Of a stretch of DNA of 64,000 nucleotides, positions 55,641-64,000 are shown in pieces (positions within the stretch are counted from its first letter, which is position 1; each line of letters starts with the position of its first letter). Origin of the DNA: Pedobacter nyackensis. GTDB lineage: Bacteria; Bacteroidota; Bacteroidia; Sphingobacteriales; Sphingobacteriaceae. The position numbers and the translations under genes are program-made. The stretch lies in NCBI RefSeq assembly GCF_900176505.1, contig NZ_FWYB01000001.1:283400-347399 (forward strand). Reading direction: 5' to 3'. The notes under the pieces were generated by a model. It searched no databases, was not told the origin of the DNA, and was given only the letters and a program-made list of their open reading frames with translations.

Positions 55641-58127
55641 ATGAAAAAGATATTAATAATCTTTTTAATTTTTTGCTTCGGTCAGCTGTCATTTGCTCAG
55701 CACGAGGGCCATGCACCCTCACAACAAAAGCAACAGCCCGTCATCTATACTTGTCCGATGCACCCCGAGGTTCAGCAATCGAAGCCTGGTACCTGTCCAA
55801 AGTGTGGAATGGCATTGGTCAGGAAAAACAAAGCTGATCAATCTAAAACTCCTGTCGAAAATCCAGAGGTTCAAAATGAGCGTATACAAAAGGCAGGACA
55901 CAAAATCGAAAGCTCAGGTCTGAAAGCCAATCCAAAAACAGTTAGGTATGATCTTTATGTAAAGGATACCACCGTTAACTACTCCGGCAAAACAAAAAAG
56001 GCCATTGCCATTAATGGTAGTATTCCTGCTCCAACATTGACCTTTACAGAGGGAGATACCGCAGAAGTTCACGTTCACAACATGATGCACATGGAAACCT
56101 CGATACATTGGCATGGGGTATTCCTGCCAAATAAAATGGATGGTGTTCCTTACTTAACCCAAATGCCAATCAAGCCCCATAGCACTTATATCTACAAATT
56201 TCCTGTTATTCAAAACGGAACATATTGGTATCATAGCCATACCAAACTACAGGAGCAAAGCGGAATGTATGGGGCGCTAATTTTCAATAAGGTAAATGAG
56301 CCAAAAATACCAGCTATCCCCGTAGTATTGAGCGATTGGACAGACATGAACCCACATGAAGTAGAAAGGTTCCTGCATACGGCTAATGACTGGTTTGCCA
56401 TTCTAAAAGGGACAACTCAAAGCTATGCGGAAGCAATTGGAAAAGGTTATTTTAACGTGAAAGTTAAAAATGAGTGGAAAAGAATGAATGCGATGGACGT
56501 TAGTGATGTGTATTATGAAAGGTTCCTTAGCAATGGTAAACCCACTATAGCATATCCTAAGTATAAGGCAGGAGATAAGGTCAAATTACGCGTGGTAAAC
56601 GGAGGCGCTTCCACTTATTTCTGGTTAACCTGGTCAGGTGGTAAGATCACTGTCGTGGGGAATGACGGGAATGACCTAGAACCTGTTGAAGTTGACCGTC
56701 TGATCATAGCGACAGCAGAAACCTATGATGTGATTGTCACTATTCCCAAAGACATGCAGTATGAATTTCTTGCTACGGCAGAAGACCGGACAAAATCTAC
56801 TTCTCTATGGTTGGGTAGCGGAATGAAAATGCCAGCGAAGCCATTGGGCAAACTGAAGTATTTTGAGGGGATGAAGATGATGAACGGAATGATGAAAATG
56901 AACGGGGATATGGAACCAATGGGCATGGAAATGAGCAATCAGCAAATGGATATGAACAATGTTATGTACCCGGAAATTACCGGAACCGATTACGGCAGAT
57001 CCAAAGCAAAATCCGGAAAGAACAAGAGTATGGACATGAAGGGGCATGAAGGGCATGACATGTCAGCGATGGATACCAAAAGCATGCCTGGAATGGATAC
57101 GGGGGCAGATGATGCTGACATAGTAACGCTGAATTATGGCATGCTGCGTGCTACAGAAAAAACAACTTTGAGAAAAGGGCCGGAAAAGCTGCTCCATTTT
57201 GAGTTGACGGGGAACATGGATCGTTATGTATGGGCATTAGACAACAAAACAGTTTCAGAATCTGATAAAATACTCATCAAAAAAGGTGAAAACGTAAAGA
57301 TCATACTGTTTAATAATTCAATGATGCGCCATCCCATGCACCTGCATGGCCATGATTTCAGGGTATTGAACGGACAGGGAGAATATGCTCCATTAAAGAA
57401 TACACTGGACATTATGCCCATGGAAACAGATACACTGGAGTTTGCAGCAACAGAAAGTGGGGACTGGTTTTTTCACTGCCATATTTTATATCACATGATG
57501 AGTGGAATGGGGCGGATATTAAGTTACGAAAACTCGCCGCCAAACCCCGAAATACCCAATCCTAAACTCGCACAGCGAAAACTTTTTAGTGATGACAGAA
57601 TGTTCCATCCTATGTTAACTTTAGGATTGGAAAGCAACGGAAGTGACGGTGAATTTATGTTAGGCAATACCCGTTACCGCTTTTCTACAGAATGGCGTAT
57701 TGGGCTAAAAAGACATCATGGAAATGAAAGTGAAACCTATTTTGGGCGTTACATAGGAAAAATGCAATGGCTATTCCCTTTTATTGGTTTTGACTACCAT
57801 TACAATCCTGTCAGGGATGAAAGCGAGGAGAATATGTTTGGACAGCTCAGTAACCAGAAAAACAGAAAGACATTTGTTGCTGGGCTGCAGTATACCTTGC
57901 CGATGCTAGTTGTTGCCGAAGCAAGAGTAGACAGTAAAGGGAAACTTCGTTTTCAATTAAAACGAGAAGATGTACCGATTACCAGCAGGCTGCGGTTAAA
58001 CTTCAGTGCAAATACCGATAAGGAATATATGGCGGGTTTCCGTTATATCGCTGCTAAGTATATTTCCTTATCCACACATTACGATAGCGACATGGGATAT
58101 GGAGGAGGAATTACTTTAACCTACTAA
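55641..58127 (+). CDS. Multicopper oxidase (CopA-like) with metal-binding and barrel-like ends
   Basis: This 828-residue protein has a signal peptide (about residues 1-19), a heavy-metal-binding domain (YTCPMHPEVQQSKPGTCPKC, residues 36-55), and a three-domain oxidase. Copper sites are visible in HWHGVF, YWYHSHTK, HPMHLHGHDF and H612-C-H-I-L-Y-H followed by MMSGM. A Met-rich insert (about residues 410-490) resembles the methionine regions of CueO/CopA proteins. The last 180 residues are beta-rich, ending in an aromatic (GGGITLTY), as in outer-membrane proteins. It would oxidise cuprous copper. The C-terminal extension makes it longer than standard CopA oxidases (about 600 residues). Confidence 0.92.
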   Translation: MKKILIIFLIFCFGQLSFAQHEGHAPSQQKQQPVIYTCPMHPEVQQSKPGTCPKCGMALVRKNKADQSKTPVENPEVQNERIQKAGHKIESSGLKANPKTVRYDLYVKDTTVNYSGKTKKAIAINGSIPAPTLTFTEGDTAEVHVHNMMHMETSIHWHGVFLPNKMDGVPYLTQMPIKPHSTYIYKFPVIQNGTYWYHSHTKLQEQSGMYGALIFNKVNEPKIPAIPVVLSDWTDMNPHEVERFLHTANDWFAILKGTTQSYAEAIGKGYFNVKVKNEWKRMNAMDVSDVYYERFLSNGKPTIAYPKYKAGDKVKLRVVNGGASTYFWLTWSGGKITVVGNDGNDLEPVEVDRLIIATAETYDVIVTIPKDMQYEFLATAEDRTKSTSLWLGSGMKMPAKPLGKLKYFEGMKMMNGMMKMNGDMEPMGMEMSNQQMDMNNVMYPEITGTDYGRSKAKSGKNKSMDMKGHEGHDMSAMDTKSMPGMDTGADDADIVTLNYGMLRATEKTTLRKGPEKLLHFELTGNMDRYVWALDNKTVSESDKILIKKGENVKIILFNNSMMRHPMHLHGHDFRVLNGQGEYAPLKNTLDIMPMETDTLEFAATESGDWFFHCHILYHMMSGMGRILSYENSPPNPEIPNPKLAQRKLFSDDRMFHPMLTLGLESNGSDGEFMLGNTRYRFSTEWRIGLKRHHGNESETYFGRYIGKMQWLFPFIGFDYHYNPVRDESEENMFGQLSNQKNRKTFVAGLQYTLPMLVVAEARVDSKGKLRFQLKREDVPITSRLRLNFSANTDKEYMAGFRYIAAKYISLSTHYDSDMGYGGGITLTY

Positions 58128-58141
58128 AGAAATCGAGCATC

Positions 58142-60664
58142 ATGAAACATACTTATAAAATTACAGGAATGACCTGCCAGGGCTGTCGAACCAAGGTAGA
58201 AAATGCATTGAATAGTATTAGTGGAGTTTCCGCAGAGGTTACGCTGGAGCCTGCTGAAGCCACGATCACAATGGACAAACACATTTCAACTGAAAAATTA
58301 CAGGGAGCAATATCCGCAGTGGGAAACTATACCATTGAAATGATTAACCATGCAGTGAAAACAGAAAATCAGCACTCGCATGGGCATGCAACACCAGTTG
58401 AAGTTAAGCCACCATATCACTCTGATCTCGGGGATAAATATTATTGTCCTATGCATTGTGAGGGAGAAAAAACATACGATAAGCCAGGCAATTGCCCGGT
58501 CTGCGGAATGGATTTACTAAAACAACCCTCGTTAAAAAAGGATGTAAAATATACCTGTCCAATGCATCCTGAAATTATTAAGGATGGGCCTGGTTCCTGC
58601 CCGATATGCGGAATGGACTTAGTGCCTATGGCTGGGAATCTTACGGAGGAAGAGGATGAAACTTACGGAAAACTACTTCGGAAGTTTAAGATAGCTGCTT
58701 TTTTTACCGCCCCAATTTTCGTCATTGCAATGACAGAAATGATACCTGGTAATCCTCTGTTTAAACTGATGGATTTGCAATACTGGAACTGGGTTCAACT
58801 GGGACTTTCAATACCTGTAGTTTTTTATGCAACATGGATGTTTTTCGAGCGTGCATGGCGGTCTGTAGTCACATGGAACTTAAATATGTTTACCTTGATC
58901 GGAATTGGTGCGGGGGTGGCCTGGCTCTTTAGCCTTGTCGCCCTACTTTTTCCTGATGTTTTTCCTGACCAGTTCAAAACACATCATGGTACGGTTTACG
59001 TTTATTTCGAGGCAGCAACAGTTATCCTCACCCTCGTGTTACTTGGACAGCTTCTTGAGGCCAAAGCACACGGAAGAACCAATAGTGCAATTAAAGAGTT
59101 GCTCAAGCTTGCGCCTAATAATGCAACCAAGGTTGTCGGTGACAAGGAAGTTCTGGTATCAATTGATGACATACAAAAAGGCGATATGTTACGGGTAAAA
59201 CCCGGTGAAAAAATTCCCGTAGATGGAAGTATTAAAATCGGGGAAGGAACGATTGATGAATCCATGATTTCCGGCGAGCCCATTCCAGTAGAAAAGAAGC
59301 CCGGTGATAAAGTCAGTTCAGGCACTATTAATGGCAATAGAACTTTTGTCATGTTGGCCGAAAAAGTAGGCTCAGAAACCCTACTTTCCCAGATCATTGA
59401 AATGGTCAATTCTGCAAGCCGTTCAAAAGCACCTATTCAAAAGATGGCAGATAAAATTTCCGGTTATTTTGTACCTGTTGTTGTTTTGATTGCCATCGCC
59501 ACATTTGCAATATGGGCAATTTATGGCCCAGAGCCTGCCTATGTTTATGCTTTTGTAAATGCCATTGCGGTATTGATCATCGCCTGTCCATGCGCACTTG
59601 GACTTGCCACCCCAATGTCGGTAATGGTTGGTGTTGGAAAAGGGGCTCAATCAGGCGTGTTGATAAAAAATGCAGAATCTTTAGAGAAAATGAACGCAAT
59701 AGAGGTGCTTGTTATTGATAAAACAGGGACTGTGACAGAAGGCAAACCTTCAGTGGAAAAGGTGGTCAGTGTAAACCCTGATTATTCTGAAAAGGACATT
59801 CTACAGAGAATTGTAGCTTTAAATGGTAGTAGTGAGCATCCTTTGGCACAGGCAACATTAAAATATGGCGAAGAAAACAAAATTGGTATTAGGCCAATTT
59901 CAAATTTTGAAGCCGTAACGGGAAAAGGAGTTACCGGGGTATTAGGTGATGAGCATTTAGCTCTTGGTAACCAAAGGTTAATGGAACACGTTAAGGCCGA
60001 AATTACATCTGAATTGGAGGGGCAGGTTAAGGAGGCTCAAAAACAGGGTAAGACCGTTTCCTATTTATCTGTAGGCAATAAGGCAGTAGGATTTGTAGTG
60101 ATTTCTGACAAAATAAAAGAGTCGAGTGCAGCAGCTATTCATAAACTTCAACAGGAAGGCTTAAAGGTTATAATGTTCACAGGAGATAATGAAGATACAG
60201 CGAGAGCAGTTAGCGGAACCTTGAATTTGGATGGCTTCAAAGCCGGGATGCTCCCAGAGGATAAGTTGAATGAAATAAAAAAACTACAGGCCGAAGGTAA
60301 AAAGGTTGCTATGGCAGGTGATGGAATAAACGATGCTCCTGCATTGTCACAGGCAGACATAGGCATAGCGATGGGCACCGGAACAGATGTGGCAATCGAG
60401 AGCGCAGCAATAACGCTCGTTAAAGGCGACCTTAACGGGATTGCTAAAGCTCGCCAGTTAAGTCATAAGGTCATGGGGAATATTAAGGGCAACCTCTTTT
60501 TTGCTTTGGGGTATAATGTATTGGGTATTCCTGTCGCCACAGGCATTCTATATCCTGTTTTTGGTATTTTACTTTCCCCAATGATCGCAGCACTGGCTAT
60601 GAGCTTCAGTTCAGTATCCGTTATACTAAACTCGTTAAGACTTAGAGGTGCGAAAATTGATTAA
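58142..60664 (+). CDS. copA: Copper-exporting P1B-type ATPase
   Basis: The 840-residue pump has an N-terminal HMA domain (GMTCQGC, Cys12 and Cys15), then two heavy-metal-binding domains (YYCPMHCEGEKTYDKPGNCP and YTCPMHPEIIKDGPGSCPIC). The membrane core has the C482-P-C484 metal site (IIACPCALGLATP), Asp526 in VIDKTGTVTEG, SSEHPLA and MAGDGINDAPALSQADI. It should export cuprous copper from the cytoplasm using ATP. It starts 14 bp after the oxidase gene, which would oxidise the exported ion, and is the last gene of the operon. The final residues are LRLRGAKID. Confidence 0.95.
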   Translation: MKHTYKITGMTCQGCRTKVENALNSISGVSAEVTLEPAEATITMDKHISTEKLQGAISAVGNYTIEMINHAVKTENQHSHGHATPVEVKPPYHSDLGDKYYCPMHCEGEKTYDKPGNCPVCGMDLLKQPSLKKDVKYTCPMHPEIIKDGPGSCPICGMDLVPMAGNLTEEEDETYGKLLRKFKIAAFFTAPIFVIAMTEMIPGNPLFKLMDLQYWNWVQLGLSIPVVFYATWMFFERAWRSVVTWNLNMFTLIGIGAGVAWLFSLVALLFPDVFPDQFKTHHGTVYVYFEAATVILTLVLLGQLLEAKAHGRTNSAIKELLKLAPNNATKVVGDKEVLVSIDDIQKGDMLRVKPGEKIPVDGSIKIGEGTIDESMISGEPIPVEKKPGDKVSSGTINGNRTFVMLAEKVGSETLLSQIIEMVNSASRSKAPIQKMADKISGYFVPVVVLIAIATFAIWAIYGPEPAYVYAFVNAIAVLIIACPCALGLATPMSVMVGVGKGAQSGVLIKNAESLEKMNAIEVLVIDKTGTVTEGKPSVEKVVSVNPDYSEKDILQRIVALNGSSEHPLAQATLKYGEENKIGIRPISNFEAVTGKGVTGVLGDEHLALGNQRLMEHVKAEITSELEGQVKEAQKQGKTVSYLSVGNKAVGFVVISDKIKESSAAAIHKLQQEGLKVIMFTGDNEDTARAVSGTLNLDGFKAGMLPEDKLNEIKKLQAEGKKVAMAGDGINDAPALSQADIGIAMGTGTDVAIESAAITLVKGDLNGIAKARQLSHKVMGNIKGNLFFALGYNVLGIPVATGILYPVFGILLSPMIAALAMSFSSVSVILNSLRLRGAKID

Positions 60665-60790
60665 TAATTCTAATAAATTGAATGCTATGGAAGACGATAG
60701 AAATTTTAATATAACTATTTTAGCTTAAAGTCTCTACTAAGGGGTTCCTGGGCAACCAGCTCACTAATCCGAGCAATTTTGGTTAAATCA

Positions 60791-61096
60791 TCAATAATTT
60801 TTTTTGAGTTCAGTCCGTGGAGGAACCTCACCGGAGTAAAAATCTGCTCCGGTTTTTTTTTGCCTTAAATTTCTGTTAATGTGGTAGATAAGCTGGGCGG
60901 CTTCATTGATTTCAGGGGTTCGATGTTTTCCATTCCAAAAAGTCCACTTCTCATAAAATATCGAACTCAATATTGCTCTTTTCCCCTCGATATCTGCGTT
61001 TAAATACAAAATATCCAGCTTTTTAAGATTTCCAAGTGCTCTGTAAATTAAGCCCGAAATATCGACCTCGGTCTGTTCCTCTCTGATTGTATACAA
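60791..61096 (-). pseudogene. C-terminal remnant of a serine recombinase
   Basis: The frame of about 100 residues reads RALGNLKKLDILYLNADIEG, KRAILSSIFYEKWTFWNGKH, RTPEINEAAQLIYHIN, then a charged tail. This fits the last part of Bacteroidetes serine recombinases (pattern M/I-F-x-E-K-L-x-F, then R-T-x-x-x-N-E-A). The resolvase and zinc-ribbon domains are missing, and the frame closes within the GntR promoter region. It is a remnant and could not be the other half of the 38851-39200 fragment without a large rearrangement. Confidence 0.65.
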
Positions 61097-61108
61097 TATA
61101 TATTGTAT
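61086..61108. promoter_or_regulatory. GntR operator candidate upstream of the regulator gene
   Basis: Two overlapping palindromes are present: ATTGTATACAAT (61086-61097) and ATACAATATATATTGTAT (61091-61108). The core TTGTATACAA is a form common for FadR/FCD-type GntR regulators. It lies about 30 bp before the regulator start and recurs upstream of the fourth susC. Confidence 0.6.
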
Positions 61109-61136
61109 ATTCGATGTTTATTTAAAAACTGCGAAA

Positions 61137-61817
61137 TTGAAAGACAAATTACAATCTGATTTAAGCGAACTGGCGAATCCTACTTATTCCAGGGTAAGAG
61201 AAAAACTTCGGGAAGATATTCTTTCAGGATATTTTATTTCAGGAGAAAGATTAAAAATAGCAGAGTTGGTTGAGCGGTATAAGGTAAGCCAAATGCCAAT
61301 TCGGGAAGCTTTGCAACAATTGCAGGGTGAAGGTTTGTTAATTATTGAGCCCAATAAAGGAGCTCATGTGAGAAAGGTAGATAGACAGTTTTTAGAAAGT
61401 ATCTACGAAATCAGGCAGTTAATCGAGGTATACCTCACTGTAAAATGTATTGAAAATTTAAAAGAGAAAGACCTTAAGCTGCTGAATCAGATCCAAAAAA
61501 GTTATGAAGCTGCAGCTTCAAAAGAAGATTATACCACCTGTTTACAATTAAACAGAAGATTCCATTCTACTATCTACGAATTGGCAAATAACAGTGAAGG
61601 TTTGCAAATTTTGGAAAAACATTGGCAACTGATTAATACATTACGTCTTACTTATGGCTTTGGTTCGAGGCGGACAACTGAGGTTATAGAGGAGCACAGG
61701 GCTATCCTCGAAGCTTTGGAAAGCAGAAATCCGGCAGCCGTGGAAGCTGCAGCGGCAATACACTGTGTGAATGCTAAAGCAGATCTATTAGCTCAGATGA
61801 GTGATAAGTTTAAATAG
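61137..61817 (+). CDS. GntR-family transcriptional regulator, FCD type
   Basis: The 226-residue protein has a winged-helix domain (about residues 15-80; VREKLREDILSGYFISGERL, VSQMPIREALQQLQGEGLL) and an all-helical FCD ligand domain (about 90-220). Metal-ligand positions are seen around NRRFHSTIYELANN and late His residues (EEHRAILEAL, AIHCVNA). Such regulators usually respond to sugar acids or organic acids. The start is TTG at 61137; no ATG is in frame upstream. Palindromes before it and before the susC at 62416 suggest it controls both. Confidence 0.9.
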   Translation: MKDKLQSDLSELANPTYSRVREKLREDILSGYFISGERLKIAELVERYKVSQMPIREALQQLQGEGLLIIEPNKGAHVRKVDRQFLESIYEIRQLIEVYLTVKCIENLKEKDLKLLNQIQKSYEAAASKEDYTTCLQLNRRFHSTIYELANNSEGLQILEKHWQLINTLRLTYGFGSRRTTEVIEEHRAILEALESRNPAAVEAAAAIHCVNAKADLLAQMSDKFK

Positions 61818-61866
61818 CGTTTCTTGCTGCGGGTATTAAGTTAGTCATAGATCCATATCTAAGTAA

Positions 61867-62193
61867 TTCAATAGAGGAAATCCAAGGATTGAAACGGATG
61901 TTGCACATTATTCGGCCAGTAAAAGTGCCATTTTGGGGCTAACCAAAACATTAGCTAGGACAGGCGCACCATTTGGGATAAGGGTAAATTGTATTGCCCC
62001 CGGAATTATTGAAACTGATCTGTTAAATAAAACACATGGTATTGATGGGGTCGCTAAAATAGCCGAAGGAGTACCGCTTGGTATTGGACAACCTCGTGAC
62101 ATTGGACTTGCGGTTGCATTTCTGGCAGGAGAGGGTGGTAACTATATTACAGGAGCCACAATCGACATTAATGGCGGTCTATATTTTCGCTAA
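61867..62193 (+). pseudogene. C-terminal half of an SDR oxidoreductase
   Basis: The frame contains the SDR catalytic Y-S-A-S-K in HYSASKSAILGLTKTLAR, then GIRVNCIAPGIIETDLLN, and an end GNYITGATIDINGGLYF. The Rossmann N-terminal half (TGxxxGIG) is absent; a stop lies in frame at 61864-61866. It is a remnant of an oxidoreductase gene, probably once linked to the GntR regulator. Confidence 0.8.
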
Positions 62194-62313
62194 AAGTTTG
62201 AATGTGAAATGCGATAGTTGTTTGTGTTTTTTATTTAAACTGCAAAATATTCAATTTAACATTAGTAAACTCATCTATTTATCGAGTATTTATTAAAATA
62301 TTCCTATTTATTC

Positions 62314-62341
62314 AATTATATATTGTATACAATATATAATT
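62314..62341. promoter_or_regulatory. Perfect palindrome upstream of susC 4, GntR-type
   Basis: A perfect 28-bp palindrome is centred on TATTGTATACAATA. It shares the ATTGTATACAAT core with the site at 61086-61097. It lies about 75 bp before the ATG of the fourth susC. Confidence 0.65.
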
Positions 62342-62415
62342 TATTAGGTTTGTATAGCGCGCTCTAAGAATGTTGATCAGAGATTGATTTTATTTCAAAC
62401 TAACCAAATATAAAT

Positions 62416-64000
62416 ATGTTCCTTAAACCCCTAAAGCTTTGCGGCGTTATTACTTTCAGGGTACTGTTTTCCTGGATATTGTTAATGGCTTTATCAACCC
62501 AAAGTAGTGCACAAAGCAAGAAGATTTCAGGTAAAGTGACTTCTGATGACAATGAGCCGCTCTTTGGTGTCACTGTATTTGAAATGGGTACTAAAACCGG
62601 AGCCTCTACTGATGCTGATGGTAAATTTGTACTCACTGTTTCAAATGCAAATGCTACATTATCTTTCAGATATGTCGGCTACCAATCCAGAGATATTCCT
62701 TTAAACAATAGGAACACCATCACGCTTGCGCTTAAATCTCTGGACAATGCATTGAATGAAATTGTTGTGATCGGCTATGGTACAACCACAAGGAAAGACC
62801 TTACAGGATCAGTTGGCCAGGTAAAAATGAGCGATTTTGAAAAGGCCCCAGTAAGATCATTTGACGAAGCACTTGCCGGTAGAGTTGCTGGTGTGCTGGT
62901 CTCAGGATCTGATGGCCAGCCAGGTCAAACGAACAACATCGTGATTCGTGGCGCAGGTTCTATAACACAGGATAACTCCCCTTTATACGTTGTGGATGGT
63001 TTTCCTTTGGAAGATCCTAACAGCAATTCTATAAGTCCGGCCGATATTGAGTCTATTGATGTTTTAAAAGATGCATCTGCGACGGCCATTTATGGTGCAA
63101 GAGGGGCGAATGGCGTAATTATTATCACGACCAAAAGAGGAAAATCGGGTGAACCTGTGATTGCCTATAGTGGTTATTATGGTTTTCAGAAAAATACTAA
63201 GACCATTGATTTAATGAGCCCTTATGAGTTTGTAAAATATCAATTGGAGCTTGATCCAACGGCTGCGGCTGTTGCTTATCTGAAAGATGGAAAAATACTT
63301 GAAGATTATCGAAACGTAAAGGGACTTAATTTCCAGGATCAGATTTATAGAACTGCGGGCATGCAGAATCACGACATCTCTATAAGGGGTGGATCAGATA
63401 AAACACGTTACTCGATTTCGGGTAACATCATCGACCAGGATGGAGTAATTTTAAATTCAGGCTTCAAACGTTACCAGGGGCGTATTACCTTGGATCAGAA
63501 TGTAAATCCTAAGCTGAAAATTGGTGCAAATGTGAATTACAGCTACAGTGTTTCTAGTGGAACCATAGTAAAAGATGCTTCTGCCTCACAGTCGGCGAGT
63601 ACCAATCTTCTTTATGCGGTATGGGGCTATCGTCCGGTAACAGGCAACGATAATAACCTGGACGATGAACTGTTTGATCCTGGTTTTGATTACAACGTAA
63701 TTGCTGATTACCGCGTCAATCCAGTGATTTCCGCCAAAAATGAACTTCGCAGGAATCTAACCACCGTATTCATTGCCAATGCTTATGCCGAGTATAAAAT
63801 TATACCATCTTTAACCTTGAGGGTTACAGGTGGTGTTACCAATACTGTACTGAGAAATGAAACATTCAATAACTCTTTAACACAAGCTGGTAATTTCAGA
63901 AATTCTAGTGGTGTCAATGGATCAATATATGATAATCCTAGCACAATTTTATTGAATGAAAATACGCTTACCTATAAAAAAGTATTTAATAAAGTCCATA
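62416..64000 (+). CDS. SusC/RagA TonB-dependent importer, locus 4 (5' part only)
   Basis: An ATG at 62416 starts a frame that stays open to the right edge (about 528 residues seen). It begins MFLKPLKLCGVITFRVLFSW, a long signal segment ending at SSAQ, then a carboxypeptidase-regulatory-like domain (KISGKVTSDDNEPLFGVTVF), the linker VVIGYGTTTRKDLTGSV, and a plug with DVLKDASATAIYGARGANGV. Unlike the three other SusC proteins here, it has no STN domain, and no sigma/FecR pair is linked. Regulation by the GntR protein is therefore more likely. Ligand unknown. Confidence 0.92.
   Translation, partial: MFLKPLKLCGVITFRVLFSWILLMALSTQSSAQSKKISGKVTSDDNEPLFGVTVFEMGTKTGASTDADGKFVLTVSNANATLSFRYVGYQSRDIPLNNRNTITLALKSLDNALNEIVVIGYGTTTRKDLTGSVGQVKMSDFEKAPVRSFDEALAGRVAGVLVSGSDGQPGQTNNIVIRGAGSITQDNSPLYVVDGFPLEDPNSNSISPADIESIDVLKDASATAIYGARGANGVIIITTKRGKSGEPVIAYSGYYGFQKNTKTIDLMSPYEFVKYQLELDPTAAAVAYLKDGKILEDYRNVKGLNFQDQIYRTAGMQNHDISIRGGSDKTRYSISGNIIDQDGVILNSGFKRYQGRITLDQNVNPKLKIGANVNYSYSVSSGTIVKDASASQSASTNLLYAVWGYRPVTGNDNNLDDELFDPGFDYNVIADYRVNPVISAKNELRRNLTTVFIANAYAEYKIIPSLTLRVTGGVTNTVLRNETFNNSLTQAGNFRNSSGVNGSIYDNPSTILLNENTLTYKKVFNKVH

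Noticed and set aside
38851..61096. The two serine-recombinase remnants as halves of one gene split by an insertion
   Set aside because: Both are on the minus strand, but the C-terminal piece lies at higher coordinates than the zinc-ribbon piece, the wrong order for a simple insertion.
1..64000. CRISPR array
   Set aside because: No regularly spaced direct repeats with unique spacers were seen.

Overview
The window looks like a Bacteroidota chromosome, most like the Sphingobacteriaceae (Pedobacter or Mucilaginibacter type). This rests on AT-rich DNA, paired SusC/SusD outer-membrane importers driven by ECF sigma and FecR anti-sigma pairs, a Bacteroidetes-type mobilisation module, DUF3347 and HYC_CC_PP-like proteins, and promoters resembling the TTTG / TAnnTTTG consensus rather than the E. 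coli type. No tRNA, rRNA or CRISPR array was recognised.

Region 1 (1-31360) holds three regulated importer loci. Each runs sigma factor, FecR, a SusC with an N-terminal STN signalling domain, SusD, and a secreted TlpA-like thioredoxin. The first reads leftward (9248 to 233) and adds two small secreted proteins. The second (14154-22630) and third (22798-31266) read rightward in tandem. Between the first and second lies a mobilisation module (9826-14011): a candidate oriT, two small ORFs, a MobA-like accessory protein, a MOBP relaxase and a TraG/VirD4-like coupling protein. A leftward remnant of a second coupling protein (9318-9749) sits just upstream of the first sigma gene, so a coupling-protein 3' end precedes the sigma gene on both sides. 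Each susC is preceded by a hairpin leader between fecR and susC.

Region 2 (31360-39400) is accessory DNA. It contains a Fic AMP-transferase behind an array of inverted half-sites, a convergent DUF1016/YhcG-type nuclease, a membrane hybrid histidine kinase, a FAD oxidoreductase with a C-terminal Rieske domain, a truncated thioredoxin gene and a frameshifted serine-recombinase remnant. A short dispersed repeat family occurs three times and brackets these genes.

Region 3 (39400-52541) is an ion-transport and stress cluster: an SPFH protein, a Kup potassium transporter, a potassium channel, two type II cation P-type ATPases, a D-2-hydroxyacid dehydrogenase, a PfkB sugar kinase and a tandem universal stress protein. 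Remnants of a sensor protein and of an acetyl-CoA hydrolase lie among them. The gene set resembles low-oxygen or dormancy gene sets known elsewhere.

Region 4 (53533-60664) is a compact copper-handling operon: a His-rich small protein, two DUF3347 proteins, a haem-binding-domain protein, a multicopper oxidase with extra metal-binding and barrel-like domains, and a copper-exporting P1B ATPase. Probable recombinase debris lies on both sides.

Region 5 (60791-64000) has a GntR/FCD regulator with a palindromic operator, an SDR pseudogene, a second matching palindrome, and the 5' part of a fourth susC that runs off the window. Seven clear gene remnants (plus one doubtful one), and repeats, show that this stretch has been rearranged often.
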